Source of the DNA: Mycobacteriales bacterium
GTDB lineage: Bacteria; Actinomycetota; Actinomycetes; Mycobacteriales; SCTD01
Direction: 5' to 3'
Length of the DNA stretch: 64,000 nucleotides
Assembly: GCA_030447385.1 (NCBI GenBank)
Contig: JAUJOY010000001.1
Coordinates: forward strand, 623,629 to 687,628
Shown: positions 7,416-17,442 of the stretch, one piece after another
How positions within the stretch are numbered: position 1 is the first letter of the stretch
How the letters are laid out: every line of letters starts with the position of its first letter
Notes under the pieces: generated by a model
Databases searched by the model: none
The model's input: the letters and a program-made list of their open reading frames with translations, nothing else
Told to the model about the DNA's origin: nothing
Made by a program: the position numbers and the translations under genes

Positions 7416-8192
7416 TCAGTCCCCCGTCTCGGAGAAGTGCTGGTAGTCGCGGAACGAGCGGAAGTCGCCCCCCCACTCCCACCCCGCTGCGGAGAAGGCG
7501 CGGACGACCACGTCGCCCGCGACGACCATGCCCGGCCGCACGTCGGACCGGTCGAGGAAGGCCCGGCCGGCCGGCGGCAGCACCTCGCCGCCGCGTACGT
7601 AGGGGTTCTGGATCGGGTTGACGTCGATCGCCCGGCCGAAGGCGTGGGCGGAGAAGGTCGACCCGCCCGTCTTCTGCCGGCAGTTGTAGCCCGAGGTGAC
7701 GTTGGCCGCCATCACCCGGTCGTCGTCGCTGCCGAACTCCTCGACGGTCGCGACGCGGGTCAGCGGGAAGCCGGCGTCGAAGAGGGCGCGGAAGATCGAG
7801 ACGGTCGCCGCAGCCACGTCGGCATGCACCACGATCTCCCCCTGCTGCGCCCGGCCGGTGTCGTCCCGGTAGGTCATGGTGACCAGCCGCAGGTCGGCCA
7901 CCTGGACCGGGCAGCCGGCCCGGTGCGAGCTGCCCAGCCGGAGGGCCGTCACCGGCGAGACCGCGGAGCGGAACTCCTCCGGCGACTGAGGCAACGGCGC
8001 GAACGGCGAGGTGGGCGAGGCGCCGGCTTCGCGCGAGGGCTCCGGCCGGCCCGGCGGGCTCTGCGGGGCCCCGTCGGCGCGGAGAGCCGAACCCGCCTCG
8101 GGCTCCCGGGATCCGACCGCCGCCAGGCCGGCGGCGAGCACCGCGGCGGTGACGACAGCCCCGGCCACCACGCCGCGAACGCGTCCCGCCAT
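7416..8192 (-). CDS. Exported M15-family D-Ala-D-Ala carboxypeptidase-like protein
   Basis: 258-aa protein with an N-terminal signal or anchor helix, a Pro/Ser-rich linker (about residues 35-75) and a C-terminal M15-type peptidase domain. The zinc ligands are seen in SAHAFGRAIDVNP (His and Asp) and in WEWGGDF...DYQHF (His). The family cleaves D-Ala-containing peptides of cell wall peptidoglycan, so a role in wall remodelling is likely. ATG at 8192 follows GGAGGACC. The gene is divergent from the peptide transporter; sharing a 165-base promoter region does not prove a functional link. Confidence 0.82.
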   Translation of the reverse strand: MAGRVRGVVAGAVVTAAVLAAGLAAVGSREPEAGSALRADGAPQSPPGRPEPSREAGASPTSPFAPLPQSPEEFRSAVSPVTALRLGSSHRAGCPVQVADLRLVTMTYRDDTGRAQQGEIVVHADVAAATVSIFRALFDAGFPLTRVATVEEFGSDDDRVMAANVTSGYNCRQKTGGSTFSAHAFGRAIDVNPIQNPYVRGGEVLPPAGRAFLDRSDVRPGMVVAGDVVVRAFSAAGWEWGGDFRSFRDYQHFSETGD

Positions 8193-8301
8193 GGTCCTCC
8201 TTCGGGCTGCGCCGCCCAGCCACGGCCGTCGTGACCACAGCGCGTCACATCGTTGCGCAATCGCGACCGCGAGTGACGGTGAACGGCCGTCAACCTGGGG
8301 T

Positions 8302-8307
8302 TAGGGT
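8302..8307 (+). promoter_or_regulatory. -10-like box of the peptide transporter operon
   Basis: TAGGGT lies 50 bases upstream of the first transporter gene, with a weak -35-like GTGAAC 17 bases before it (8279-8284). An 8-base palindrome TTGCGCAA at 8253-8260 lies a little upstream and could be an operator. Confidence 0.35.
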
Positions 8308-8357
8308 CCCTCCGACCGGCGTCCGATCGGGCGGCCGGCGGAGCACGTGGAGGGTCG

Positions 8358-10043
8358 ATGCACAACCTGCGACGACAGTCCTTCCCGCGGCGGGGCGCAC
8401 TTGCCCTGGGATTGGCCGGCCTGCTGGTCGGAACCGCGGCCTGCGGGGGGAACAGCGAAGACACCGGCAGGGACACCGGGTCGGCGGCGCAGACCGGCGG
8501 GACGCTGGTCTTCGGCACGTCGAGCGACCCGGTGAGCATGGACGGGGCCTACGTCAGCGACGGGGAGTCGCTGCGCGTGGTGCGCCAGCTCTTCGAGACG
8601 CTCGTGACGACCGTTCCCGGCGGCACCGAGATCGAGCCGTTGCTCGCCACCGAGTACGAGCCGAGCAACGACGGCAAGACCTGGACCTTCACGCTGCGCA
8701 AGGGGGTGAAGTTCCACGACGGGACCGCCTTCGACGCCAAGGCCGTCTGCTTCAACTTCGACCGCTGGTACAACTTCAAGGGCGTGCAGCAGAGCGCCTC
8801 GGTGTCCTACTACTGGCAGACCGTGTTCAGCGGCTACGCCAACAACGAGGACCCCTCGCTCGGCCAGAGCCTCTACCAGAACTGCGAGGTCAAGGGCGAC
8901 CAGGCCGTCATCAACCTCACCTCCTCCTCCGCCTCCTTCCTGTCCGGGCTGGCGCTCGCGTCCTTCTCCATCGCGAGCCCGACCGCCCTGCAGAAGTTCG
9001 AGGCGGACAAGGTGACCGGCACCGGCAAGGAGCCTCGCTTCGAGGGCACCTTCGGCACGAAGAACCCCGTGGGCACCGGCCCGTTCAAGCTCGAGACCTT
9101 CGAGCCCAACAACCGCCTCGTGCTCGCGCGCTTCGAGGACTACTGGGGCGACAAGGCCAAGCTCGACAAGGTCATCCTCAAGCCGATCGCCGACGGGCCT
9201 GCCCGGCGGCAGGCCCTCGAGTCGGGCGACATCCAGGGCTACGACCTGGTGGCCCCCGGCGACCTGACGGCCCTGCGCGGGGCCGGCTTCCAGATCCTGG
9301 AGCGGCCGGCCTTCAACGTCGGCTACGTCGGCTTCAACACCGCCAAGGCGCCGCTCGACAACCCGAAGATCCGCCAGGCGGTGGCGCACGCCCTCAACCG
9401 CGAGGCCCTGGTCAGGGCGAAGTACCCGCCGGGGGCCGAGGTGGCCAAGCAGTTCATGCCGCCGAGCCTGTTCGGCTACGCCAAGGACGTCCAGGCCTAC
9501 CCCTACGACGTCGCGAAGGCCAAGGCGCTGATCGCCGAGTCGGGGGTGACCAACCCGACCGTCGAGTTCTGGTACCCGACCGGGGTCAGCCGCCCGTACA
9601 TGCCCGACCCGGCGGCCAACTTCCAGGCCTTCTCGGCGGACCTCACCGCGGCCGGCTTCACCGTCGTGCCGAAGTCCGCGCCGTGGAACCCGGACTACCT
9701 CAACACGGTGGACACCGGCGGGACCGGCCTGCGCCTGCTCGGCTGGACCGGTGACTTCGGCGACCCCGACAACTTCATCGGGACCTTCTTCCGCACCAAG
9801 CAGCCTGCCTGGGGCCCGCTGGAGGAGAGCATCTACGCCGACCTGGAGGCCGCGCGGTCCGAGCCCGACGAGGACAAGCGCACCGACCTCTACGAGGCGG
9901 TCAACAAGAAGATCATGGCGTTCCTGCCGGGCGTGCCCTACGTGCACACCAAGCCTGCGCTCGCCTTCGCCAAGGGCGTGCAGGGCTACGTGCCGAGCCC
10001 GGTCAGCATCGAGGACTTCTCCAAGGTCTCCCTGCCCTCCTGA
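8358..10043 (+). CDS. dppA: Peptide ABC transporter substrate-binding lipoprotein
   Basis: Solute-binding lipoprotein of the SBP_bac_5 (DppA/OppA) family that captures peptides or similar ligands outside the cell. The signal peptide has RRQSFPRRG followed by a hydrophobic stretch and a lipobox ending at Cys29 (TAAC). The family's N-terminal pattern LVFGTSSDPVSMDG and DGKTWTFTLRKGVKFHDG is clear. 561 aa is the usual size. ATG 8358 is preceded by GGAGGG. First gene of a five-gene unit with two permeases and two ATPases. The ligand cannot be told from sequence; nickel, glutathione and dipeptide carriers share this fold. Confidence 0.92.
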   Translation: MHNLRRQSFPRRGALALGLAGLLVGTAACGGNSEDTGRDTGSAAQTGGTLVFGTSSDPVSMDGAYVSDGESLRVVRQLFETLVTTVPGGTEIEPLLATEYEPSNDGKTWTFTLRKGVKFHDGTAFDAKAVCFNFDRWYNFKGVQQSASVSYYWQTVFSGYANNEDPSLGQSLYQNCEVKGDQAVINLTSSSASFLSGLALASFSIASPTALQKFEADKVTGTGKEPRFEGTFGTKNPVGTGPFKLETFEPNNRLVLARFEDYWGDKAKLDKVILKPIADGPARRQALESGDIQGYDLVAPGDLTALRGAGFQILERPAFNVGYVGFNTAKAPLDNPKIRQAVAHALNREALVRAKYPPGAEVAKQFMPPSLFGYAKDVQAYPYDVAKAKALIAESGVTNPTVEFWYPTGVSRPYMPDPAANFQAFSADLTAAGFTVVPKSAPWNPDYLNTVDTGGTGLRLLGWTGDFGDPDNFIGTFFRTKQPAWGPLEESIYADLEAARSEPDEDKRTDLYEAVNKKIMAFLPGVPYVHTKPALAFAKGVQGYVPSPVSIEDFSKVSLPS

Positions 10044-10080
10044 TGGGAGGCCGGGCGAACGACTCCGCGCTGACGCTGCG

Positions 10081-11085
10081 TTGCTGAAGTTCGCTGTACG
10101 CCGCCTGCTCCTGCTGATCCCGATCCTGCTCGGGCTGTCGATCCTCGTCTTCCTGTTCGTCCGGGCTCTTCCGGGCGGGCCGGAGACGGCGCTGCTCGGC
10201 GAGCGCTCGACACCCGAGCGGGCGGCGGCGGTGCGGGCGGCGTACGGGCTCGACCGGCCCGTGTACGAGCAGTACGCCTCGTACATGGGCCGGGTCGCGA
10301 AGCTCGACTTCGGGGTCTCCATCCAGACCCAGCAGCCGGTGACCGAGGAGATCGGCCGGCGCTTCCCGGCGACCGTCGAGCTCGCCACGATGGCGATCCT
10401 GTTCGCCGTCGTGATCGGCATCCCGCTCGGGTTCGTCGCCGGGCGAAGACCGAGCTCCTGGGTCGACAACCTGTCCACCGTCGGCTCCCTGCTCGGCATC
10501 GCCATCCCGGTCTTCGCGCTGGGCTTCCTGCTCAAGTACCTGTTCGCGGTGAAGCTCGGCTGGCTGCCAGGCACCGGGCGGCAGGACGTCCGGATCACGA
10601 CCGAGCACCCGACGGGGTTCTACGTCCTCGACGGCCTGCTCACCGGTGACCTGCCGGCCGCCTGGGACGCGCTGAAGCACCTGGTGCTGCCCGCGGTGGC
10701 GCTCGGGACGATCCCGCTCGCGATCATCACCCGCATCACCCGGGCGGCGGTGCTCGAGACGGGCAACGAGGACTACGTGCGCACCGCCGAGGCCAAGGGG
10801 ATGACGCGCTCGGTCGTGACGCGCCGGCACATCCTGCGCAACGCCCTGCTGCCGGTGGTCACGATCATCGGGTTGCAGACCGGCTTGCTGCTGTCCGGGG
10901 CGATCCTCACCGAGACCGTGTTCGCCTTCGGGGGGATGGGCTCGTTCATGGCCTCGGCGCTGTTCACCCGCGACTTCCCGGTCATCCAGGGCGGCATCCT
11001 CTTCCTGGCCGTGGTGTTCGTCGTCGTCAACCTGCTCGTGGACATCTCCTACGGGTTCATCGACCCGCGGGTGCGCGCGTCGTGA
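10081..11085 (+). CDS. dppB: DppB-like peptide ABC transporter permease
   Basis: Inner membrane permease of the BPD_transp_1 family, 334 aa. The N-terminus LKFAVRRLLLLIPILLGLSILVFLFVRALPG is the hallmark first helix of DppB proteins. The EAA-type coupling loop is TAEAKGMTRSVVTRRHILRNAL. TTG 10081 is the only good start in frame after the upstream stop. A GGGAGG at 10045-10050 is too distant to be its ribosome binding site, so the exact start is uncertain. It overlaps dppC by four bases (GTGA). Confidence 0.88.
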   Translation: MLKFAVRRLLLLIPILLGLSILVFLFVRALPGGPETALLGERSTPERAAAVRAAYGLDRPVYEQYASYMGRVAKLDFGVSIQTQQPVTEEIGRRFPATVELATMAILFAVVIGIPLGFVAGRRPSSWVDNLSTVGSLLGIAIPVFALGFLLKYLFAVKLGWLPGTGRQDVRITTEHPTGFYVLDGLLTGDLPAAWDALKHLVLPAVALGTIPLAIITRITRAAVLETGNEDYVRTAEAKGMTRSVVTRRHILRNALLPVVTIIGLQTGLLLSGAILTETVFAFGGMGSFMASALFTRDFPVIQGGILFLAVVFVVVNLLVDISYGFIDPRVRAS

Positions 11086-12001
11086 GCCTCACCGCAGGCG
11101 CCGACCTCGCGGCCGGCTCAGCCGACAGCGGAGCGACCGGCGAGCAGGCGGCGGGGCTCTACCGGGACGCGTTCCGGCGCCTGCGGCGCAGCCCGACGGC
11201 GATCGTCGGCGCCGCCCTCGTCGCGCTGTTCGTGTTCGTCGCGGTGTTCGCGCCCCTGCTCGCGCCGTACAGCCCGACCGCGGTCGACCTGACCGACATC
11301 CGGCCGGGCGTCTTCCCCGGACCGTCCGCCGAGCACCCCCTCGGTCTGGACCAGCTGGGGCGCGACGAGCTCAGCCGGATCATCTACGGCGCCCGCTACT
11401 CGCTGCTGATCGGCATCGTCTCGCTGTCCCTCGGCGCCGTCGTGGGGCTCGCGCTGGGGCTGCTCGCCGGCGCCTTCGGGGGCTGGGTGGACGGCTTGGT
11501 CATGCGGCTGGTGGACATCATGCTGGCCGTCCCCAGCCTGCTGCTCGCAATCGGGGTCGCCGCCCTGCTCGGACCGCGGCTGCTGTCGGTGATGATCGCG
11601 ATCGCGGTGGTCAACGTGCCGATCTTCGCCCGGCTGCTGCGCGGGTCGATGCTCGCGCAGCGCCGCAGCGACTACGCCCTCGCAGCGCGCTCGCTCGGGG
11701 TGACCCGCGGCCGGATCGTGCTGCAGCACGTCTTCCCCAACAGCCTCGCCCCGGTGATCGTGCAGGGCACGCTCGCGCTGGCGACGGCCATCATCGAGGC
11801 CGCCGGGCTGGCCTTCCTCGGCCTCGGCTCGGCGGACCCGGCCATCCCGGAGTGGGGGCGCATGCTCGCCGAGACCAACGCCTTCCTCGCCAGCGCACCC
11901 CTGCTCGCGCTGTGGCCGGGCCTCGCGATCGTGCTGTCGGTGATGGGCTTCTACCTGCTCGGCGAGGCGCTGCGCGAGGCGCTCGACCCGAAGCTGCGCC
12001 G

Positions 12002-12005
<4 letters not shown>
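11082..12005 (+). CDS. dppC: DppC-like peptide ABC transporter permease
   Basis: Second membrane subunit, 307 aa. It has the DppC features: the N-terminal segment [32 protein letters not shown], the sequence [21 protein letters not shown], and the coupling loop [27 protein letters not shown] 11082 overlaps the dppB stop, and its own stop overlaps dppD (GTGA), indicating coupled translation. It pairs with DppB to form the translocation path. Confidence 0.92.
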
Positions 12006-13038
<1,033 letters not shown>

Positions 13039-13042
<4 letters not shown>

Positions 13043-14076
13043 GCCTGCTCGAGGTCCGCGGGCTCCAGGTCCACTTCCCCATCAAGAGGGGGATCGTCCT
13101 GGAGCGGACGGTCGGGGCCGTGCGCGCCGTCGACGGCGTGGACCTGGCGGTCGAGCGCGGCCGCACACTCGGCATCGTTGGGGAGTCCGGCTGCGGCAAG
13201 AGCACGCTCGGCCGGGCGATCCTGCAGCTCGAGCCCGTCACCGCGGGCACCGTCGCCTTCGACGGCGAGGACCTCGCGCGGCTGAAGCCGACGGCGATGC
13301 GGGCCATGCGCCGCCGCATGCAGATGGTCTTCCAGGACCCGCTCGCGAGCCTGGACCCCCGCCAGAGCGTCGCCTCGGTGCTGTCCGAGCCGCTGCGCAC
13401 GCACGGCGAGAAGGGGCCCTACGACAAGCGGGTCCGCGAGCTGCTCGACCTCGTGGGGCTGCCGTCCAGCGCAGCCAGCCGCTACCCGCACGAGTTCTCC
13501 GGCGGGCAGCGCCAGCGGGTCGGCATCGCCCGCGCGATCGCCCTGTCCCCCGAGCTGATCGTCGCCGACGAGCCGGTGTCCGCGCTGGACGTGTCCATCC
13601 AGGCCCAGGTCGTCAACCTGCTGGAGGAGCTGCAGGAGCGGCTGTCGCTGACCTACCTCGTCATCGCGCACGACCTCGCCGTCGTCCGCCACATCAGCGA
13701 CGACATCGCCGTGATGTACCTCGGGACGATCGTCGAGGTGGCGCCGTCCGAGGACCTCTACGCGAGGCCGCTGCACCCCTACACGATCGCGCTGCTCTCG
13801 GCGATCCCCATCCCCGACCCGGAGGTGGAGGACCGGCGCGAGCGGGTCCTGCTGCGCGGGGACCTGCCGTCGGCGGCGGACCCGCCGAGCGGCTGCCGCT
13901 TCCACACCCGCTGCCCCTACCGCCAGCCGACGAGGTGCGACGACGAGGTGCCGGTCCTGCGCACGCCAGAGGGCTTTCCGGGGCAGGCGGTGGCCTGTCA
14001 CTGGGCCGAGCAGGTGGCGTCCGGGCAGCTGCGGCCGGCGAGCAGCCCGGTCGTGGCGACGGCGCCGGACGGCTGA
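13039..14076 (+). CDS. dppF: DppF-like ABC transporter ATPase
   Basis: Second ATPase of the peptide importer, 345 aa. Walker [10 protein letters not shown] (residues 48-56), signature FSGGQRQR, Walker [14 protein letters not shown], and the oligo_HPY tail with cysteines in [16 protein letters not shown]. The N-terminal [21 protein letters not shown] is typical of DppF. GTG 13039 overlaps the dppD stop. Last gene of the operon; it ends ten bases before a convergent gene with no clear terminator between them. Confidence 0.92.
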
Positions 14077-14086
14077 CCGGCACGGC

Positions 14087-14983
14087 TCAGAGCTCGGAGA
14101 GCGAGACCTGCCGGAACAGCGGTATCGCCCTGTCCTCGAGCGCGTCGCAGGTCAGCCGCTCGCGGCCGCCACCGGAGCGGTCGTAGCGCACGACCACCTG
14201 CAGGTCGGGCCCGCCGGGACCGCGCAGCCGCACGGCCCACGCGTCGACGCCGGCACCCACCTGACCGACCGGAGCGAGGTCGTCCACCCGCCACCGGCCG
14301 GACGCCTCACGGGCCAGCTGCTGCGCCGCCTGGACCGGGAGCGGGAGGCTGCTGCGGCCGCGTACCTGTCCCGCCGGGAGCAGCCCGGCCGCGAGGTCCT
14401 CCATCACGCGCACCGCCTCGTCCTGCTCGATCCGGCCGAGGTAGAGGCCGTCGGGGAGCACCACGACGTTGGCCGCGAAGCGGTCGCCGCCGACGTGGGT
14501 GCACTCCCAGGTGCGGTCGGGGAAGCGGTCGGCAAGGCGCTGCGCGACCGGCCGGCCCCGGATCGCGCAGCAGCGGTCGTGCCGCCCGTGCGTGCACACG
14601 AGGTACAGCGGGCCGTCGAAGCCGTCCCAGCCGGCGGCGGGGGCCTGCCCGTACGGCGGCTCGAGGTCGGCCAGCGCGGTGTCGACCTCGACCCGGCACG
14701 TGCGGACCTGCTCGTTGCCGGGCCGGCTGTCCACCGCGTAGACCCGGCGTCCGTCCTCGGGAGGGACCCCTACGGGACGCCGGATCAGCAGCAGGCGGGC
14801 TCTCGTCGACGCCGCGACGCCCGCCAGCGCCCGGGCCACGCTGATCGACATCCGGCTGCTCGGGACCGCCTCCGGCCCCCAGGCGCCGGGGTGCTCCACA
14901 AGCAGCCAGCGCTCGACCCGGCTGGCGGTGGCGAGCAACGGCTCGGCGCGCTCCCGGGACGCTCCCGAGCACAGGTCGCTCAT
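14087..14983 (-). CDS. Sucrase/ferredoxin-like (Suc_Fer) protein
   Basis: 298-aa protein of the sucrase/ferredoxin-like family, a thioredoxin-fold group related to small [2Fe-2S] ferredoxins. Motifs: CTHGRHDRCCAIRG (Cys130, Cys138, Cys139) and CTHVGGDRFAAN (Cys161). A cluster or redox function is plausible but unproven. ATG 14983 is chosen over longer in-frame starts because TACGGT, a -10-like box, lies seven bases upstream, a leaderless layout. It follows the JmjC gene by 58 bases on the same strand. The own promoter means it may be transcribed separately from the two upstream genes. Confidence 0.78.
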   Translation of the reverse strand: MSDLCSGASRERAEPLLATASRVERWLLVEHPGAWGPEAVPSSRMSISVARALAGVAASTRARLLLIRRPVGVPPEDGRRVYAVDSRPGNEQVRTCRVEVDTALADLEPPYGQAPAAGWDGFDGPLYLVCTHGRHDRCCAIRGRPVAQRLADRFPDRTWECTHVGGDRFAANVVVLPDGLYLGRIEQDEAVRVMEDLAAGLLPAGQVRGRSSLPLPVQAAQQLAREASGRWRVDDLAPVGQVGAGVDAWAVRLRGPGGPDLQVVVRYDRSGGGRERLTCDALEDRAIPLFRQVSLSEL

Positions 14984-15041
14984 CGCGCCCACCGTACGGC
15001 GGCTCCCGGCACTGGGCTCGGCAGGCGGGTCCCCTTGCTGC

Positions 15042-16226
15042 TCAGGCCGGGACCACAGCCCCTTCACGCAGCATCCTGCGGGCGAGCACGAGGGCGCCGG
15101 CCTCGTCGAGCCCGCCCAGCAGCAGGTCCGCGGGCCGAGCCGGCCCCGTGATCAGCCGGGTCAGCGCCGGTGCGACGAAGGCCGGCAGCCGCACGGACCG
15201 GCCCGGCAGCTCGAGGCGCACCGAGTCGCCCTCGACCAGCGGCGCCAGCGGGATGCCCCTTCGCGGTCGCAGCGGCGTCCGGAGCGTCAGGCCCTCCGCC
15301 GCCACGCTCCCGGCGAGCAGACCCAGCGGCTCAGGGCGCACGGCACGGGCGAGCCGGCGGCGCACGGCCGCCTCCACGTCTGCGGGCGGGAGCTGCTCGA
15401 GCCATGCGGCCGCGCTGCGCAGGAACTCGGGGAGGGCCGCCCCCACGAGTCCGGCCGGCGACACCGGCAGGGCCTCGCGGAAGGACGCGTCCTCGGCGGC
15501 GAGGGAGACCGCGTCGGTCAGCACGTCGTACCAGGTGGTGGACAGCACCCCGACCGTGAGGTGGACCGAGTGCTCGTCGGTGGTGAGGGCCGCGTGCACG
15601 TACCCGCGCGGGAGGTAGAGCGCGTCGCCCCCCTCCAGCTCCACGTCCAGCAGCGGCTCGGCACCCTCCGCGACCAGGTGCGCACCCGCCTGCGGCTGCG
15701 AGGGGAGCGGCAGCCGGAGGACCGGCTCGTGGACCACCCACCGCTTGCGGCCGCTGACCTGCAGCACGAACACGTCGTGGGTGTCGTGGTGGAAGTCGAA
15801 CCCCTGGTGGCGCCCGCCGGGGGTGACGTAGGCGTTGCACTGCGTGGCGTGCCCGAGCTCCGCGGCCAGCTGCTGGCAGAACCGGGCGACCGGCGGGTGC
15901 AGCCGGTGCATCGACTGCAGGACCAGCGTCGCCCCGGCGGCGTACTGGGCCGCCAGCGCGTCCGGGTCCACCACATCGGCGATCCGCCGTGCGCCCGCGG
16001 TGACGGTCTGCACCGGCACCGGCAGCGATCCTCCGTCCGAGACGGTCCGGAAGAAGGGCGTACGCAGCGCACGGTCCGCCACGAGCTCGTCGACCTGCGC
16101 GAGCGACAGCAGGTCGTCGAACGCGGCCGGCAGCTGCTTGGCGCGTGACAGCAGCGGTGCCCGCGACCAGTGCTCGGCGGCGAACGTGGCCGGGTCGACC
16201 GAGACCGCGCGTGAGAGGGCGGACAT
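15042..16226 (-). CDS. JmjC/cupin-4 family 2-oxoglutarate oxygenase
   Basis: 394-aa iron/2-oxoglutarate oxygenase of the JmjC (Cupin_4) group, which includes ribosomal oxygenases that hydroxylate Arg or His and other protein hydroxylases. Visible core: GFDFHHDTHDVFVLQVSGRK, with the HxD iron ligands His146 and Asp148, and SVHLTVGV with the third ligand His222. YLPRGYVHAAL between them fits the family, and a C-terminal winged-helix-like part follows. ATG 16226 lies 29 bases after the stop of an acidic small gene on the same strand, which makes that peptide a candidate substrate (inference). An ordinary ribosomal-protein substrate is the alternative. Confidence 0.85.
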   Translation of the reverse strand: MSALSRAVSVDPATFAAEHWSRAPLLSRAKQLPAAFDDLLSLAQVDELVADRALRTPFFRTVSDGGSLPVPVQTVTAGARRIADVVDPDALAAQYAAGATLVLQSMHRLHPPVARFCQQLAAELGHATQCNAYVTPGGRHQGFDFHHDTHDVFVLQVSGRKRWVVHEPVLRLPLPSQPQAGAHLVAEGAEPLLDVELEGGDALYLPRGYVHAALTTDEHSVHLTVGVLSTTWYDVLTDAVSLAAEDASFREALPVSPAGLVGAALPEFLRSAAAWLEQLPPADVEAAVRRRLARAVRPEPLGLLAGSVAAEGLTLRTPLRPRRGIPLAPLVEGDSVRLELPGRSVRLPAFVAPALTRLITGPARPADLLLGGLDEAGALVLARRMLREGAVVPA

Positions 16227-16255
16227 CGGCCCGCTGCGGGAGGCCGCGGGCCGGC

Positions 16256-16477
16256 CTAGCTGTCGCTCGCGTCGGCGTCGCCGCTGCCGCCCTGGTCCGC
16301 GTCCCCGCCGCCGGATCCGGAGTCGGTGCCCGCCGGGTCGATGCCCGCGGGGTCGACCTGGGTCTCGCCGCTGTCCCCCTGGTCGGCGTCCCCGGCGCTG
16401 TCGCTCTGATCGGCGTCCCCGCCGGGCAGGGTCATGGTCGGCGTGGTGGTGATGTCCTCGTCGCGCAGCGTCGTCAC
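16256..16477 (-). CDS. Asp/Gly-rich small protein upstream of JmjC oxygenase
   Basis: 73-aa acidic protein. A conserved-looking head, [20 protein letters not shown], is followed by a low-complexity tail built from [12 protein letters not shown] and GDAD units. Near-repeats are [18 protein letters not shown] and [14 protein letters not shown]. No Cys, His, Lys, Phe, Tyr or Trp occurs in the protein. GTG 16477 has a strong GGAGG (plus-strand 16483-16487) five bases upstream. A head followed by repeats, next to an oxygenase gene, resembles a precursor peptide with leader and core, or a secreted-type calcium-binding repeat, though no signal peptide is seen. I do not recognise the family with certainty. 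Confidence 0.7.
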   Translation of the reverse strand: MTTLRDEDITTTPTMTLPGGDADQSDSAGDADQGDSGETQVDPAGIDPAGTDSGSGGGDADQGGSGDADASDS

Positions 16478-16632
16478 GAGAGCCTCCGGCAGGTCGGGAC
16501 TGGTCGGCCGCGGGGTCCCGCGGCCCTGCCGCGGAGCCTCCCACGGTGCCCGGCCGCACCGGCCGGGGGCACCGGTGGCCCGCCCTCGCGGCACGCCGCG
16601 CAGGCAGGGCACCGGAGCGGCAGGATGGGCCC

Positions 16633-17331
16633 ATGACCCGCGCCACGCTGCAGAAGGACCCTGGCGAGGTCGCCGCCATGTTCGACGAGGTCGCCGCCCG
16701 CTACGACCTGACCAACACGGTGCTCTCGCTGGGCCAGGACCGGGGCTGGCGGCGGGCCGTCACCTCGGCGCTCGACCTCCAGCCGGGTGAGCGCGTGCTG
16801 GACCTCGCCGCGGGGACGGCGACGAGCAGCGCGGCGCTGGCGCGTACCGGTGCGCAGGTCGTGGGCTGCGACTTCTCCCTCGGCATGCTGCAGGTGGGGC
16901 GGCGGGCCGGGCACGAGGGCGTCGCGCTGGTGGCCGGCGACGCGCTGCGGCTGCCGTTCCGGGACGCCTCCTTCGACGCCGTCACGATCAGCTTCGGGTT
17001 GCGCAACACCAGCGACGTCGACCTGGCGCTGCGCGAGCTGCTCCGGGTCACCCGCCCCGGCGGGCGGCTGGTGGTCTGCGAGTTCAGCCACCCGACCCGT
17101 CCGGCCTTCCGCACGGTCTACGTGGAGTACCTCATGAAGGCCCTGCCCGCGCTGGCCGAGAAGGTCAGCAGCGACCCGGCGGCCTACGTCTACCTCGCCG
17201 AGTCGATCCGGGCGTGGCCGGCGCAGGCCGCGCTGGCCGATCGCCTGGTGGATGCCGGCTGGGCGCAGGTCGCCTGGCGGGACCTCACCGGCGGGATCGT
17301 CGCGCTGCACCGCGGCCTCCGGCCCGGCTGA
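16633..17331 (+). CDS. menG: MenG/UbiE demethylmenaquinone methyltransferase
   Basis: Class I SAM-dependent methyltransferase (232 aa) that makes menaquinone from demethylmenaquinone. Motifs: [21 protein letters not shown] at the N-terminus, the SAM-binding [24 protein letters not shown], and [12 protein letters not shown]. All are UbiE/MenG hallmarks. ATG 16633 is preferred over upstream in-frame starts because it begins the canonical N-terminus. Upstream it is divergent from the acidic-peptide gene. Downstream lie a menJ-like reductase and the complex I operon, which uses menaquinone. Confidence 0.92.
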   Translation: MTRATLQKDPGEVAAMFDEVAARYDLTNTVLSLGQDRGWRRAVTSALDLQPGERVLDLAAGTATSSAALARTGAQVVGCDFSLGMLQVGRRAGHEGVALVAGDALRLPFRDASFDAVTISFGLRNTSDVDLALRELLRVTRPGGRLVVCEFSHPTRPAFRTVYVEYLMKALPALAEKVSSDPAAYVYLAESIRAWPAQAALADRLVDAGWAQVAWRDLTGGIVALHRGLRPG

Positions 17332-17381
17332 GCCCGCCGGTGCCGCCGCCCGCCCGGCATGCCGCGCCCGCGGCGCCGTCC

Positions 17382-17387
17382 TACACT
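17382..17387 (+). promoter_or_regulatory. -10-like box upstream of the menJ-like gene
   Basis: TACACT lies 55 bases before GTG 17443, suggesting that the reductase gene has its own promoter despite standing close behind menG. Confidence 0.4.
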
Positions 17388-17442
17388 CGATCGTGATCGC
17401 ACCGAGCCGACCCGGCGGACGACCGAGAGCTGTCCCGACATC

